Positions 25,953 to 34,611 are shown, counted from the stretch's first letter. The stretch is 38,351 bases of DNA from Betaproteobacteria bacterium (GCA_009693435.1 SHXF01000045.1:1-38351), one strand, 5' to 3'. Notes: generated from the sequence alone by a model not told the origin. Numbers and translations are program-made.

Positions 25953-28619
25953 CTACCCCGAGGCAGCGGCGCGCGGCCCCCCGGGCGCGGCCGGCAACGC
26001 AAGCCTGCGGCCGGTGCGCAGCATGGCTGCGAACTCCTCCGGTGCCACCGGACGGGAGAAATGGTAGCCTTGAATTTCGTCGCAGCCATTCCTGTGCAGG
26101 AACTCAAGCTGCTGCTCGGTTTCCACGCCCTCCGCCAGCACCCTCAGCTTGAGGTCGTGCGCGAGTCCGATGATGGCACGCGTGATAGCGGCGTCGTCCG
26201 GATCGCTGGCAATGCCGCGGATAAACTTGCGATCGACCTTCAACGCATCGAGCGGCAAGCGTTTCAGCCGGCTCAGGCTTGAATACCCGGTTCCGAAATT
26301 GTCCAGCGACAGCCGCACACCCGACAGTTTGAGGGTGTCGAGAATCCGCCCGGCGCCATCCGGATCCTGCATCAACAGCGCCTCCTTCACTTCGAATCGC
26401 AGTTGCGACGCGCGCACGCCGTTGTTCGAAAGCGCGCGGTCCACCAGGGCGCCCAGGTCCTTGTGCTGGAACTGCTGGCCCGACAGATTGACCGACACCG
26501 GCGGCACGACCAGTCCATCCCCTTCCCAGACACGGATCTGCCTGCAGGCCTCCTCCAGCACCCATTCCCCCGCGGCCATGATGATGCCGGCCTCTTCCAG
26601 CACCGAAATGAACTCCACGGGCGCAATCAGGCCCTTGTCGGGATGGATCCAGCGCAGCAGCGCCTCCGCGCCGCAGATGACGCCGGTCGCCAGGCTCAGC
26701 GCCGGCTGGTAATGCAGCACGAACTCGCCGCGGCCGAGCGCGCCGCGCAGCAAGTGCTGCATCCGCACCCGCTGCAGCGCCCGCTCGTTCATTTCACGCG
26801 TGTAGTACTGGTAGTTGTTGCGCCCCTGTTCTTTTGCCCGGTACATCGCGGTATCGGCATTCCTGATCAAGGTGCCCGCGTCCGCGCCATCGGCCGGGTG
26901 CAGGGCAATGCCCACGCTCGCCGTCACCTGCGATTCCTGCCCATCCAGCAGAAACGGCTGCTCGAGCGCATCGATGATTTTCTGCGCCACCACCGCGGCA
27001 TCGCCCGGTCTGGTGAGATCGTTCAGGATGGCCGCGAATTCGTCTCCGCCCAGGCGGGCCACGGTGTCCCCGCCCCGTATGCACTCGGTCAGGCGCCCGG
27101 CCGCGCGCTGCAGCAACTGGTCGCCGATCGCATGGCCGCGCGTGTCGTTGACCAGCTTGAAGCGGTCGAGGTCGATGAACAGCGTCGCCATCGGCCGTCC
27201 GCTGCGCGCCGCCTGCGTGAGGGTCAGCGCCAGGCGGTCGTTGAACAACTGCCTGTTCGGCAGGCCGGTGAGCACGTCGAACTGTGCCAGTTGCGCAAGC
27301 CGCGTTTCACTTTGCTTGCGCTCTATGGCCACCGCCAGAATATTGCAGACGGCTTGCATGAAATCGATCTCGTCCTGCGCAAATTGGCGTTTGTCTTTGG
27401 TGTGCACTGCCAGTACGCCGTAGTTGCCCTGCTTTCCCATAATGGGAACTTCGATGCCGCTGCGAACGGCATGCATCAGCATCGACGAAGCTGCAAAGCG
27501 TTTTTCCGTCCTGAAATCATCGACTATGACAGGCTCGGAACTGGCCAGCAGGTAAGCGGCATGGCTACCGGGGATCACGTCGATCGCGGAACGTCCGAGC
27601 CTGGTCGCTGGCCAGCCACGCACCACGCGCCAGGCGAGAAATCGCCGGTTCTCGACCAGTTCGAGCAGGGCGCAGTAGTCGGTATGCAGCGCCTGCGTCA
27701 CGAGGCTCGCCGCTTCCTCCATGATGGACGCGATATCGCTTGCCGCCAGCGCGTTGCGGCTGAATTCGGCAATGAGCCTGTGGCGCTGCGCCTGCTGCGT
27801 GGCCCGCTCTTCCGCCTCCTTGCGGGCGCTGATGTCCGCCATCGCGCCTATCATCCTCACCGCCTCGCCTGACGCGCCGAATACGACGTGGCCGCGGTCG
27901 AAGATGTGCGCGTAACTGCCGTCACGCCGACGCAGCCGGTACTCATCGCTCCAGTTTTCCCGGCCTGCGCGGATGGTGGCCTGTATGCCCTGCAGCACGC
28001 GCTCTCTATCCTCCGGATGGAGGCGCTCCTGCCAGTCCTTCACAGTGACGTCGCGTTCCGGATAGCCGAACACGCGGTTGGCATTTTCGTTCTGCACCAC
28101 TTGGTCCGTGAGCAGGTTCCAGTCCCAGATGACGTCGTTGGTGGCGTGCATCGCGTAGTCGTAGCGTTCGATGCTGGCGTGCAGTGCCGTTTCCACCGCC
28201 AGTTGCTCGGTGATGTCGCGCGCCACGCTGACGATGATCCAGCCGCCGCCGGAGCGCAGCGCCCGCCGCGTCACTTCGACCGGAATGGTGCCGCCATCCT
28301 TCTTGCGGTAATCGGCGCGCACGCGGTAACCGACGGCGTCCCCGGCTATGACCCGGTCGCACACCTCTTCGATCGTCTCGCGGCTTTCGGAAACCAGATC
28401 GGCGATGCCCATGGCAAGCAGTTCTGCGCGGCTGTAGCCCAGCGCGCGCGACGCCATATCGTTGGCGTCGACGAAGCGCAGCGAGGCGCGATCGTTGAGG
28501 AGGATGATTTCCGCCGACAAATCCATGGCGGCGCGAAAGCGCAGCAGGTCCTCCCTGCCGCGCCTGGGATTGGCAACGGCCGGCGTTGATGAGCCCTGCC
28601 CCGAGTTCTCCATGCTCAT
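25953..28619 (-). CDS. PAS-PAS-GAF-GGDEF-EAL cyclic-di-GMP enzyme
   Basis: An 888-residue cytoplasmic signalling protein: PAS 1 (about 30-140), PAS 2 with PAC (150-270), GAF (about 290-435), GGDEF (445-610) and EAL (625-870). The diguanylate cyclase site is intact (GGDEF 524-528), and the inhibitory I-site RGGD (515-518) is five residues upstream. The EAL domain keeps E652 (EALLR), E743, K794, E830 and Q850 regions, but the DDFGTGYS motif reads DNFGTGYS (N774) and ELTE reads EVKE (K745). Phosphodiesterase activity may therefore be weak. Start: ATG 28617-28619 is very close to AAGGGG; ATG 28611-28613 has better spacing. Signal unknown. Confidence 0.93.
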   Translation of the reverse strand: MSMENSGQGSSTPAVANPRRGREDLLRFRAAMDLSAEIILLNDRASLRFVDANDMASRALGYSRAELLAMGIADLVSESRETIEEVCDRVIAGDAVGYRVRADYRKKDGGTIPVEVTRRALRSGGGWIIVSVARDITEQLAVETALHASIERYDYAMHATNDVIWDWNLLTDQVVQNENANRVFGYPERDVTVKDWQERLHPEDRERVLQGIQATIRAGRENWSDEYRLRRRDGSYAHIFDRGHVVFGASGEAVRMIGAMADISARKEAEERATQQAQRHRLIAEFSRNALAASDIASIMEEAASLVTQALHTDYCALLELVENRRFLAWRVVRGWPATRLGRSAIDVIPGSHAAYLLASSEPVIVDDFRTEKRFAASSMLMHAVRSGIEVPIMGKQGNYGVLAVHTKDKRQFAQDEIDFMQAVCNILAVAIERKQSETRLAQLAQFDVLTGLPNRQLFNDRLALTLTQAARSGRPMATLFIDLDRFKLVNDTRGHAIGDQLLQRAAGRLTECIRGGDTVARLGGDEFAAILNDLTRPGDAAVVAQKIIDALEQPFLLDGQESQVTASVGIALHPADGADAGTLIRNADTAMYRAKEQGRNNYQYYTREMNERALQRVRMQHLLRGALGRGEFVLHYQPALSLATGVICGAEALLRWIHPDKGLIAPVEFISVLEEAGIIMAAGEWVLEEACRQIRVWEGDGLVVPPVSVNLSGQQFQHKDLGALVDRALSNNGVRASQLRFEVKEALLMQDPDGAGRILDTLKLSGVRLSLDNFGTGYSSLSRLKRLPLDALKVDRKFIRGIASDPDDAAITRAIIGLAHDLKLRVLAEGVETEQQLEFLHRNGCDEIQGYHFSRPVAPEEFAAMLRTGRRLALPAAPGGPRAAASG

Positions 28620-28653
28620 TACCCCTTTACAAATTCGGACACATCGTCAATTC

Positions 28654-28716
28654 AGGACTCGCTTACGCAGCAGGACTCGCTTGCGCAGCAGGACTCGCTT
28701 ACGCAGGACTCGCTTA
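28654..28716. repeat. 18-bp tandem repeat upstream of the GGDEF/EAL gene
   Basis: Units start with AGGACTCGCTTACGCAGC: 28654-28671 and 28672-28689 (one change), then a 15-bp version at 28690-28704 and a partial one at 28705-28716. The array fills most of the 108-bp gap between two minus-strand genes, ending 35 bp before the GGDEF/EAL start. Confidence 0.9.
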
Positions 28717-28727
28717 TGGCAGGCTCT

Positions 28728-29534
28728 TCATGCGAATCGCGCACCCGCCGTCGAGAGCAGCGCGCCGCATTCGGGAACCGCGGGCGCAAGCGACAGCAGG
28801 TCCAGCATCTTGCGCACCGTGCACACCGAGGTCGACGTGACCGGCAGGCCGAGCATGTCCTCGGCCGCCTGTATGGCCGGCAACGACTGCATCTGCACGC
28901 ATACCGACAGCACCACCGCATCGACATTCGCCAGATTGAGGCGCTTCGCGTCCTCCAGCAACCGCATCGGATCGCGGCGGCCGACCTCGAGATTGTCTTC
29001 GATCGAAAAATTGACGCGGTCCAGCACTTCAACGCCTTCGTGCTCGATGTAGGCCACCACCTTGTCGGTGAGCGGACGCGTGTAGGGCGCAAGCAGGGCG
29101 ATCTTCTTCGCGCCCAGCGCGTGCAGGCCGTCTATCAGCGCGCCGGCCGAGGTCATCACCTTCGATTGCGCGCCGTTCTCCGCGACGATGCGGCGATAGT
29201 CCGCTTCGGTGGTGCGGTGATAGCCGAAACCGCTCGCCATGATGGCTACCAGGCAGGCGGTGCTCATCACGTCCACCCGCGCATCGGCCAGTTCCGCGGC
29301 GCAGCGCAGGCCCTCGCGGTTCATCGCCGCCAGTTCTTCCACGGTGACGCGATGCATGCGCATGCGCGACGCGTGAAACGTGAACCGCTCCGGATGGCCC
29401 GCTTCGCGCATGCGCAGCATCGCCGGAATTTCGGTCTCCATAGTGGTATTCGAACTCGGCACGATCTGGCCGATGCGGATCGGGCTGCCGTAATTGCCTT
29501 TGCCTGTCTGGCTGCTGCTGGCCGCAGTGTTCAT
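28728..29534 (-). CDS. Maleate cis-trans isomerase / Asp-Glu racemase family protein
   Basis: A 268-residue cofactor-independent isomerase-like protein. The N-terminal IGQIVPSSNTTMETEIPAML (21-40) and the two cysteine motifs, Cys94 in STACLVAIM and Cys212 in SVCVQMQSLPA, match the maleate isomerase (MaiA) branch of the Asp/Glu racemase superfamily; arylmalonate decarboxylase is a relative. MaiA converts maleate to fumarate at the end of nicotinate-type degradation. The ATG at 29532-29534 was chosen over an upstream start at 29573 and has GGAG about ten bases before it. It is divergent from the flavoprotein operon, which may process a related dicarboxylate. Exact substrate unproven. Confidence 0.85.
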   Translation of the reverse strand: MNTAASSSQTGKGNYGSPIRIGQIVPSSNTTMETEIPAMLRMREAGHPERFTFHASRMRMHRVTVEELAAMNREGLRCAAELADARVDVMSTACLVAIMASGFGYHRTTEADYRRIVAENGAQSKVMTSAGALIDGLHALGAKKIALLAPYTRPLTDKVVAYIEHEGVEVLDRVNFSIEDNLEVGRRDPMRLLEDAKRLNLANVDAVVLSVCVQMQSLPAIQAAEDMLGLPVTSTSVCTVRKMLDLLSLAPAVPECGALLSTAGARFA

Positions 29535-29724
29535 GGTTTTTTCGCTCCCCCGTAATTCGGCGATTAACCGCAATTATCTCGCCTTGGCGGCAGGCGCGCT
29601 CGCCGGTGCCGCACTTTGACGGAGCGCTCCGGGGTGGCGCATCGCCGTAGGGAATCCCGTATGCGATACTTCAGTCCTGACCGAGACCCGATCAGGGTCC
29701 AACAGGAAAGGACAGAATAGCGTG

Positions 29725-31431
29725 ATGGCACTCGAAAGCGACGTGCTCGTAATCGGCTCGGGCGGCGCGGGCATGTACGCGGCACTGGCAGCCGCCAAGG
29801 CCGGTTGCACGGTGCACATGATTGATCGCGGCCTGATCGGTCGAGCCGGCGCGACCGTCATGGCGCAAATGACCGTCGCCGTCGCACTGGGCGAGGAATG
29901 CCCGGACACCTGGGAGAACCACTACGCCGATACCCTCGCCGCCGGGCGCGGCCTGTGCGACGAATCGCTGGCGCGCTTGCTGTGCGAGGACGGGCCGGTG
30001 CGGATCCGGGAAATGGATGACTGGAAGGTGGGCTGGGCAAGGGGCGAACGCGCAGGACGCAGTCACATCAAGCAGGCACACGCCCCCGGCCACGACCGGC
30101 CGCGCTGCGCCTACGTCGATTTTCTCAACACCGGTCCCGCGGTGTCGCGCACCCTGCGCACCCAGCTGAATCCGCTCGCCGCGGTGCGCCGCATCGGCGA
30201 TGTGGTCGCCACCGACATCGCAATGGAAGGCGGCACCGCCACCGGCGCTGTAGGATTTCACCTGCCCACGGGCGAAGCGCTCGCGCTCAAGGCCAGGGCC
30301 ACCATCATCGCCACCGGCGGCTTGACGCGGCTCTACCAGCGCAACAGCGCGTCGGTGAACATGGGCGGCGACGGATTCGCGCTGGCGCTGCGCGCCGGCG
30401 CAGAGTTGATCGACATGGAGTTCGTGCAGTTTTTTCCCATCGGACATCTCGCGCCGCGCCTGATCGGCATGGATCCGATCATGTGGGACCCGTTCCGCTA
30501 CAAGCTCGGCGGGCGCCTTTTGAATGCCAATGGCGAGGAATTCGCCGAGAAGTACGGCCAATCCGAGTCGGGCAATTACGTGTTGACCCGCGACATCGCG
30601 ACCTACGCCATCTTCAAGGAAGTGGAAGCAGGACGCGGCAGCCCCTCGGGCGGGGCATTCCTCAGTTTCACCCATGTTCCCGAGGCGGATCTGCGCCGCG
30701 CCTTCGGTCCGGTCATCGATCGCCTGGCGAAGAACGGCATCGACCTCGCGAAAACACTCATCGAAGTGTCGCCCATTGCCCACTACCACATGGGCGGCGT
30801 GCGCGTGAACGATGCCATGGAGACCTGCGTCCCTGGCCTGTATGCCTCGGGCGAAGCGGTGGGCGGCGCCAATGGCGCCAACCGCCTGTCAGGTAATGCC
30901 ATTACCGAAGCGCTGGTATTCGGCGAGCGTGCCGGCAAACGCGCGGCGGCGTATGCGAAGCGGCACAGCGCGCACAGCTGGAGCGACGCGTCCGCCGCGC
31001 GGGCGCTGGATCGGATCAGCGGCACATCGAACCCGCCCCGTGCCGACATCAACCTGGCCGTGCTGCTGGCCGAGCTGCAGCGCCTCATGAGTGAAAAGGT
31101 CGGTCCGTTCCGCACCGAAGCAAAACTGAACGATGCACTGGTAGCGCTCGATGCGATGAGCGCGCAACTGGGCGAGCATCCGCCTCCTCCGGCCGGTGGC
31201 TACGACCTCGCCCGTCTCGACTGGTTCGACCTGCGCAACATGATCCTGGTGGCGAAAAGCATTACGCTCGCCGCGCTGGCGCGCCAGGAGAGCCGCGGCG
31301 CGCAGCAGCGCGAGGATTATCCCGGCATGGTGGACGCATGGAACCTGAACCAGGTGGTGTCGCTGCGAAAAGAAGCGCTGCATCTGGAGCGCGTGCCGGT
31401 CGGCGGCGCTGCCGCGCGGAGGGCAGCATGA
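29725..31431 (+). CDS. Fumarate reductase/succinate dehydrogenase-like flavoprotein
   Basis: A 568-residue FAD-binding subunit. The dinucleotide fold is GSGGAG at 11-16. The active-site HYHMGGV (353-359), the GANRLSGNA arginine (R387) and the C-terminal RQESRGAQQREDYPG are as in SdhA/FrdA. Two differences stand out: the QFHPTG motif, whose His binds the dicarboxylate, reads QFFPIG (235-240), and the usual His for covalent FAD attachment is absent (RAGATVMAQ). The substrate may therefore not be succinate or fumarate. A GTG at 29722 is an equally possible start (AAGGA nine bases upstream). Its stop overlaps the ATG of the 2Fe-2S gene, so they form a two-subunit enzyme, probably soluble. Confidence 0.9.
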   Translation: MALESDVLVIGSGGAGMYAALAAAKAGCTVHMIDRGLIGRAGATVMAQMTVAVALGEECPDTWENHYADTLAAGRGLCDESLARLLCEDGPVRIREMDDWKVGWARGERAGRSHIKQAHAPGHDRPRCAYVDFLNTGPAVSRTLRTQLNPLAAVRRIGDVVATDIAMEGGTATGAVGFHLPTGEALALKARATIIATGGLTRLYQRNSASVNMGGDGFALALRAGAELIDMEFVQFFPIGHLAPRLIGMDPIMWDPFRYKLGGRLLNANGEEFAEKYGQSESGNYVLTRDIATYAIFKEVEAGRGSPSGGAFLSFTHVPEADLRRAFGPVIDRLAKNGIDLAKTLIEVSPIAHYHMGGVRVNDAMETCVPGLYASGEAVGGANGANRLSGNAITEALVFGERAGKRAAAYAKRHSAHSWSDASAARALDRISGTSNPPRADINLAVLLAELQRLMSEKVGPFRTEAKLNDALVALDAMSAQLGEHPPPPAGGYDLARLDWFDLRNMILVAKSITLAALARQESRGAQQREDYPGMVDAWNLNQVVSLRKEALHLERVPVGGAAARRAA

Positions 31432-31922
31432 GCAACAGCGGGCTGCACACCGGACCTGCCGCTGCAGCCGCAGCAGGACCTGCTGCTGCAGCCGCAGCAG
31501 GGCCTGCCGCCGGAACCGCCGCGACTGCAGCAGGGCCCACAGTAGGAACGGCAGCAAAGCCCCTGGAGACGGCGGACCACACAGCGCGCCTGCATATCCG
31601 GCGCGGCTCTCCCGGCGAGGCGCCGCGCGTAGATGCGTTCGACGTGCCGTTCGCATCGGGACAATCGGTGCTCGATGGCCTGCGCTGGATCCGCGCGCAC
31701 CGCGACCCGGATCTCGCCTTCCGTTTTTCCTGCATCAATGCCAATGCGTGCAAGGAATGCATGATGCAGATCGACGGCAAGGTGACCTACGCCTGCACCG
31801 CGCGCCTGCTGGAAGGCGACATGCGACTCGCGCCGCTGGACAACAAGGACCTGGTGCGCGACCTCGTAAGCGAAATCGCGCCGCCGGAGGAAAGACTCAT
31901 CGGCAGGAAGCACAAACAGTAA
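31428..31922 (+). CDS. Minimal 2Fe-2S protein resembling the N-terminal half of SdhB/FrdB
   Basis: A 164-residue electron-transfer partner for the preceding flavoprotein (ATGA overlap). Residues about 54-150 match the ferredoxin-like domain of succinate dehydrogenase/fumarate reductase iron-sulfur subunits. Cysteines C102, C108, C111 and C123 (C-x5-C-x2-C-x11-C, in FSCINANACKEC and YACTARL) would hold one 2Fe-2S cluster. The C-terminal domain carrying the 4Fe-4S and 3Fe-4S centres is absent, so the protein is about half the usual length. The N-terminus (10-45) is an Ala/Gly/Pro-rich low-complexity extension made by a DNA tandem repeat. Confidence 0.85.
   Translation: MSNSGLHTGPAAAAAAGPAAAAAAGPAAGTAATAAGPTVGTAAKPLETADHTARLHIRRGSPGEAPRVDAFDVPFASGQSVLDGLRWIRAHRDPDLAFRFSCINANACKECMMQIDGKVTYACTARLLEGDMRLAPLDNKDLVRDLVSEIAPPEERLIGRKHKQ
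31452..31499. repeat. In-frame 24-bp repeat in the 2Fe-2S gene
   Basis: Two 24-bp units (31452-31475 and 31476-31499) differ by one base, and decayed copies follow to about 31545. Each unit encodes GPAAAAAA. The array lies just after the start codon, producing an unstructured N-terminal tail. Confidence 0.88.
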
Positions 31923-31996
31923 GGTCGCAGGTTGGCGGTGAGCCTGCGAACCCCAACATCGAATCGAAGATAAGAAGGCCACATCTGGGGGACAAC

Positions 31997-33145
31997 ATGG
32001 ATTTTGCCTTACCCGAAGAACTGCGGATTTTCCAGCAAACAGTGCGGCGTTTCGTCGAGACGGAACTGATCCCGCTGGAACGCACCGAACCCACCGGACT
32101 GCTGCCCGCCACGCGCGACCGGCTGCGGGCGCTGACCAAAGAGATGGGGCTGTGGCTGCTGGACGTCCCCGAGTCGCTCGGCGGCCAGGGCCTGTCCGTG
32201 CTGGGCCAGGCCATTTTCTGGGAAGAGTTTTCCCGTTCCTGCGCTACCCTGCCGCGCGACTTCTACATACTCGGACCCATGCCGGGCGCAGTGCTGCTGC
32301 AACTCAAGGGCGAGTTGAAGGAACGCTACCTCGATCCGGTGCTGCGCGGCGAGAAGCTGCCCTGCTTCGCCCAGACCGAGCCGGATGCCGGCGGCGATCC
32401 GGCGGCGATGCGCTCGCGCGCCGTGCGCGACGGCGACCACTACGTCATCAACGGCGAGAAGCGCTTCATCACCGATGCCGAGAAAGCCGACTTCGCGCAA
32501 GTCATGTGCCTTACCGATCCGGTCAAGAAAGCGCACGGCGGCGTCTCCTGCATCCTGGTGGACATGAACACGCCGGGTATCAAGGTGGCGCGCAAGATCC
32601 AGACGATGATGGGCGAGACCCCCTGCGAAGTGGTGTTCCAGGACGTGCGCGTGCCGGTGACGAACCTGGTGGGCAAGGAAGGCGACGGCTTTCGCCTCGC
32701 GCAGGAGTGGATCACGCTGGGGCGCATCCTGCGCCACGGCGCGCGCTCGCTGGGTGTCGCCGAACGCTGCCTCTCCATGGCCGCGCAGTACGCCAAGCAG
32801 CGCGTCACCTTCGGCGAGCCGCTCGCCAATCGTCAGAGCATCCAGTGGATGCTGGCCGACACCTACACCGAGTTGCAGGCCGCGCGCCACCTGGTGCGCC
32901 ATGCCGCATGGAAGATGGACCAGGGCGAGGACGTGCGCACCGAGTCGTACATGGCCAAGATGTATTCGGTCGAGATGGGTTTTCGCGCGGCGGACAAATG
33001 CATGCAGATCCATGGCGGCATCGGCCTCACCACCGACCTGCCTATCGAGAATTTCTGGCGCAACCAGCGTGCCTACCTGATCACCGAAGGCGCGGCCGAG
33101 ATCATGCGCATGATGGTGGCGCGGCATGTGCTGAAGCACTACTGA
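31997..33145 (+). CDS. Acyl-CoA dehydrogenase family protein
   Basis: A 382-residue flavoprotein that introduces an alpha,beta double bond into an acyl-CoA and passes electrons to ETF. The N-terminal helical domain starts DFALPEELRIFQQTVRRFV. The middle domain has CFAQTEPDAGGDPAAMRSRA (FAD and substrate loop). The C-terminal domain has QRVTFGEPLANRQSIQWMLAD, IHGGIGLT and the probable catalytic base Glu364 in YLITEGAAEIMR. ATG 31997 has GGGGGA five bases upstream. It lies 74 bp after the 2Fe-2S gene and 40 bp before a Bug receptor gene, and probably belongs to the same operon. The substrate is unknown, plausibly a dicarboxylyl- or branched-CoA. Confidence 0.92.
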   Translation: MDFALPEELRIFQQTVRRFVETELIPLERTEPTGLLPATRDRLRALTKEMGLWLLDVPESLGGQGLSVLGQAIFWEEFSRSCATLPRDFYILGPMPGAVLLQLKGELKERYLDPVLRGEKLPCFAQTEPDAGGDPAAMRSRAVRDGDHYVINGEKRFITDAEKADFAQVMCLTDPVKKAHGGVSCILVDMNTPGIKVARKIQTMMGETPCEVVFQDVRVPVTNLVGKEGDGFRLAQEWITLGRILRHGARSLGVAERCLSMAAQYAKQRVTFGEPLANRQSIQWMLADTYTELQAARHLVRHAAWKMDQGEDVRTESYMAKMYSVEMGFRAADKCMQIHGGIGLTTDLPIENFWRNQRAYLITEGAAEIMRMMVARHVLKHY

Positions 33146-33167
33146 TTATTGCTGAAGCACTACTGAT
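33130..33167. repeat. Direct duplication across the acyl-CoA dehydrogenase stop
   Basis: GCTGAAGCACTACTGAT occurs at 33130-33146 and again at 33151-33167 (21-bp period). The first copy contains the final codons and stop of the acyl-CoA dehydrogenase gene; the second is a non-coding duplicate just before the Bug gene's Shine-Dalgarno. Confidence 0.93.
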
Positions 33168-33185
33168 CACTCGAGCGAGGCGGAC

Positions 33186-34166
33186 ATGACACGATCCCGA
33201 ATCAGGCGCAATGCGATTCTCGTTGCCGCGCTTGCCCTCACCGGTGGCGCGGCACTCGACGCACTTGCCCAAACCTATCCTTCCCGTCCGATCCGCTTCA
33301 TCGTCCCCTATGGCGCGGGCGGTGGACCCGACGTGACCTCGCGCGTCATCGGGCGCAAACTCGGTGAAATTCTCGGACAGCCCATCGTGATCGACAACAA
33401 GCCCGGCGGCGCAGGGATCATCGCCACCGAAATGGCGGCGCGCGCACCCGCGGACGGCTACACCGTTCTGGTCGGCGACACCGGCCCGCTCGCCATCAAC
33501 CCGGCGCTTTATCCCAAGCTGCCCTATGACCCGCTTAAGGACTTCGCGCCAGTTACGCTGGCCATGGCCTCGCCGCTGTTCCTGGTGTCGAATCCCAAAT
33601 CGCCGTTTCAATCGATCACTGAACTCATTGCCTATGCGAGGGCCAATCCGGGCGTGACCTTCGGCTCCACCGGCAATGCGAGCGTGCACCACCTTGGGAT
33701 GGAACTGTTCCAGCTGCTCGCCGGCGTGAAGATGACGCACATCCCCTACAAGGGCGTGGCGTTCTCGGTGCCGGCTGTCATGGCAGGCGACATCGCCGTG
33801 GTGTTCGCCGGCCTGCCCTCGGTGAAACCACATCTGGGCTCTGGCAAGCTGCGCATCCTCGGCGTCGCCGATGCGAAGCGCACACCCATCACGCCGGATG
33901 TGCCGGCGATATCGGAGGGGCTACCCGGCTATGAGATCAAGGTCGAGGTAGGGTTCCTCGTGCCGGCCGGGACGCCGCGCGAAGTGATCGCCCGGTTGAA
34001 CCGGGAGATCCGCGCCATCCTCGCCATGCCGGACATCGCGCAGCACCTGGTGACCCTGGGCATCAATCCCATCGGCACAACGCCCGAGCAGTACACCGAG
34101 CAGATCAAGGCCGACATGATCAAATTTGCGAAGCTGGTGAAGGACAGCGGGGCGAAGGTGGAGTGA
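33186..34166 (+). CDS. Bug-type (TctC family) substrate-binding receptor
   Basis: A 326-residue periplasmic receptor. A signal peptide (1-29, core AILVAALALTGGAALDALAQ) is followed by TYPSRPIRFIVPYGAGGGPDVTSR, QPIVIDNKPGGAG and ADGYTVLVGD, all standard Bug motifs. Ligands of this family are usually carboxylates bound through backbone contacts and water. The ATG at 33186 has GAGGCGGA upstream. As the last gene after the flavoprotein, 2Fe-2S and acyl-CoA dehydrogenase genes, it probably scavenges the substrate of that pathway. It belongs to the same family as the receptor at 23184-24188, but many positions differ, so they are likely to bind different ligands. Confidence 0.94.
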   Translation: MTRSRIRRNAILVAALALTGGAALDALAQTYPSRPIRFIVPYGAGGGPDVTSRVIGRKLGEILGQPIVIDNKPGGAGIIATEMAARAPADGYTVLVGDTGPLAINPALYPKLPYDPLKDFAPVTLAMASPLFLVSNPKSPFQSITELIAYARANPGVTFGSTGNASVHHLGMELFQLLAGVKMTHIPYKGVAFSVPAVMAGDIAVVFAGLPSVKPHLGSGKLRILGVADAKRTPITPDVPAISEGLPGYEIKVEVGFLVPAGTPREVIARLNREIRAILAMPDIAQHLVTLGINPIGTTPEQYTEQIKADMIKFAKLVKDSGAKVE

Positions 34167-34317
34167 ATATCGAGTTTACGGCTTGATGTAATCCAGAATT
34201 GCTGCGCTTGGGTAGCTCATAATTTAGGACATTTTTTAGAGAAGTCCTTCCACTACGGATATCTCCACAGGGTTAAGAGTTTTTTATAGTATAACTTCGT
34301 GCAGTCTGGCCGTCATC

Positions 34318-34572
34318 ATGACTGAACTGAGGGGGTCGCGTATAAAACTCAGCTATGACCGGAAAGCCAATATCGCCTATCTCCGTTTTCACGAGAAGAC
34401 CGGCACCGTTACGACCCTCAAGATCAGCGACGAAACGAACATCGACATCGCGCCCGACGGGACTGTCTATGGGATCGAACTGCTAAACGCCAACGAGCAG
34501 TTGGCAGATGATCAGGGAACGTTGGTCATTGAAGTGGCAGGACGCAAACAGAAAATTGCGCTGGCCGCCTGA
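34318..34572 (+). CDS. DUF2283 family protein
   Basis: An 84-residue small beta-rich protein. KLSYDRKANIAYLRFHE, then VTTLKISDETNIDIAPDGTVYGIELLNA, is the DUF2283 pattern. The family has no firm function and often sits among small toxin-antitoxin-like genes. The ATG at 34318 follows an AT-rich stretch (34278-34296) that could hold a promoter. Its 3' end lies exactly where a PIN-toxin gene on the opposite strand loses homology, which suggests that a rearrangement joined the two. Confidence 0.82.
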   Translation: MTELRGSRIKLSYDRKANIAYLRFHEKTGTVTTLKISDETNIDIAPDGTVYGIELLNANEQLADDQGTLVIEVAGRKQKIALAA

Positions 34573-34605
34573 TGCCACGACAGTAGTGTCAAGTACCACG
34601 CGCAT
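34561..34605 (-). pseudogene. Truncated PIN-domain toxin (start only)
   Basis: Six bases after the antitoxin stop, an ATG (34603-34605) opens a frame reading MRVVLDTTVVASG. This is the characteristic first strand of COG1569-type PIN toxins (MRVVLDTNVLVS), including the first catalytic Asp (D6). After about 13 residues the frame runs into the antisense of the DUF2283 gene and loses all PIN features. Only the toxin's beginning remains; the ribonuclease core is gone. Confidence 0.7.
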
Positions 34606-34611
34606 CAGCGC

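Noticed and set aside
26403..27872. A 489-codon plus-strand frame opposite the GGDEF/EAL gene.
   Set aside because: Shadow of a well-supported gene; composition is Arg/His-rich and without motifs.
29685..29699. GACCC-GATCA-GGGTC inverted repeat before the flavoprotein operon as an operator.
   Set aside because: Only five-base arms, which arise often by chance at this GC content, and no adjacent regulator gene.
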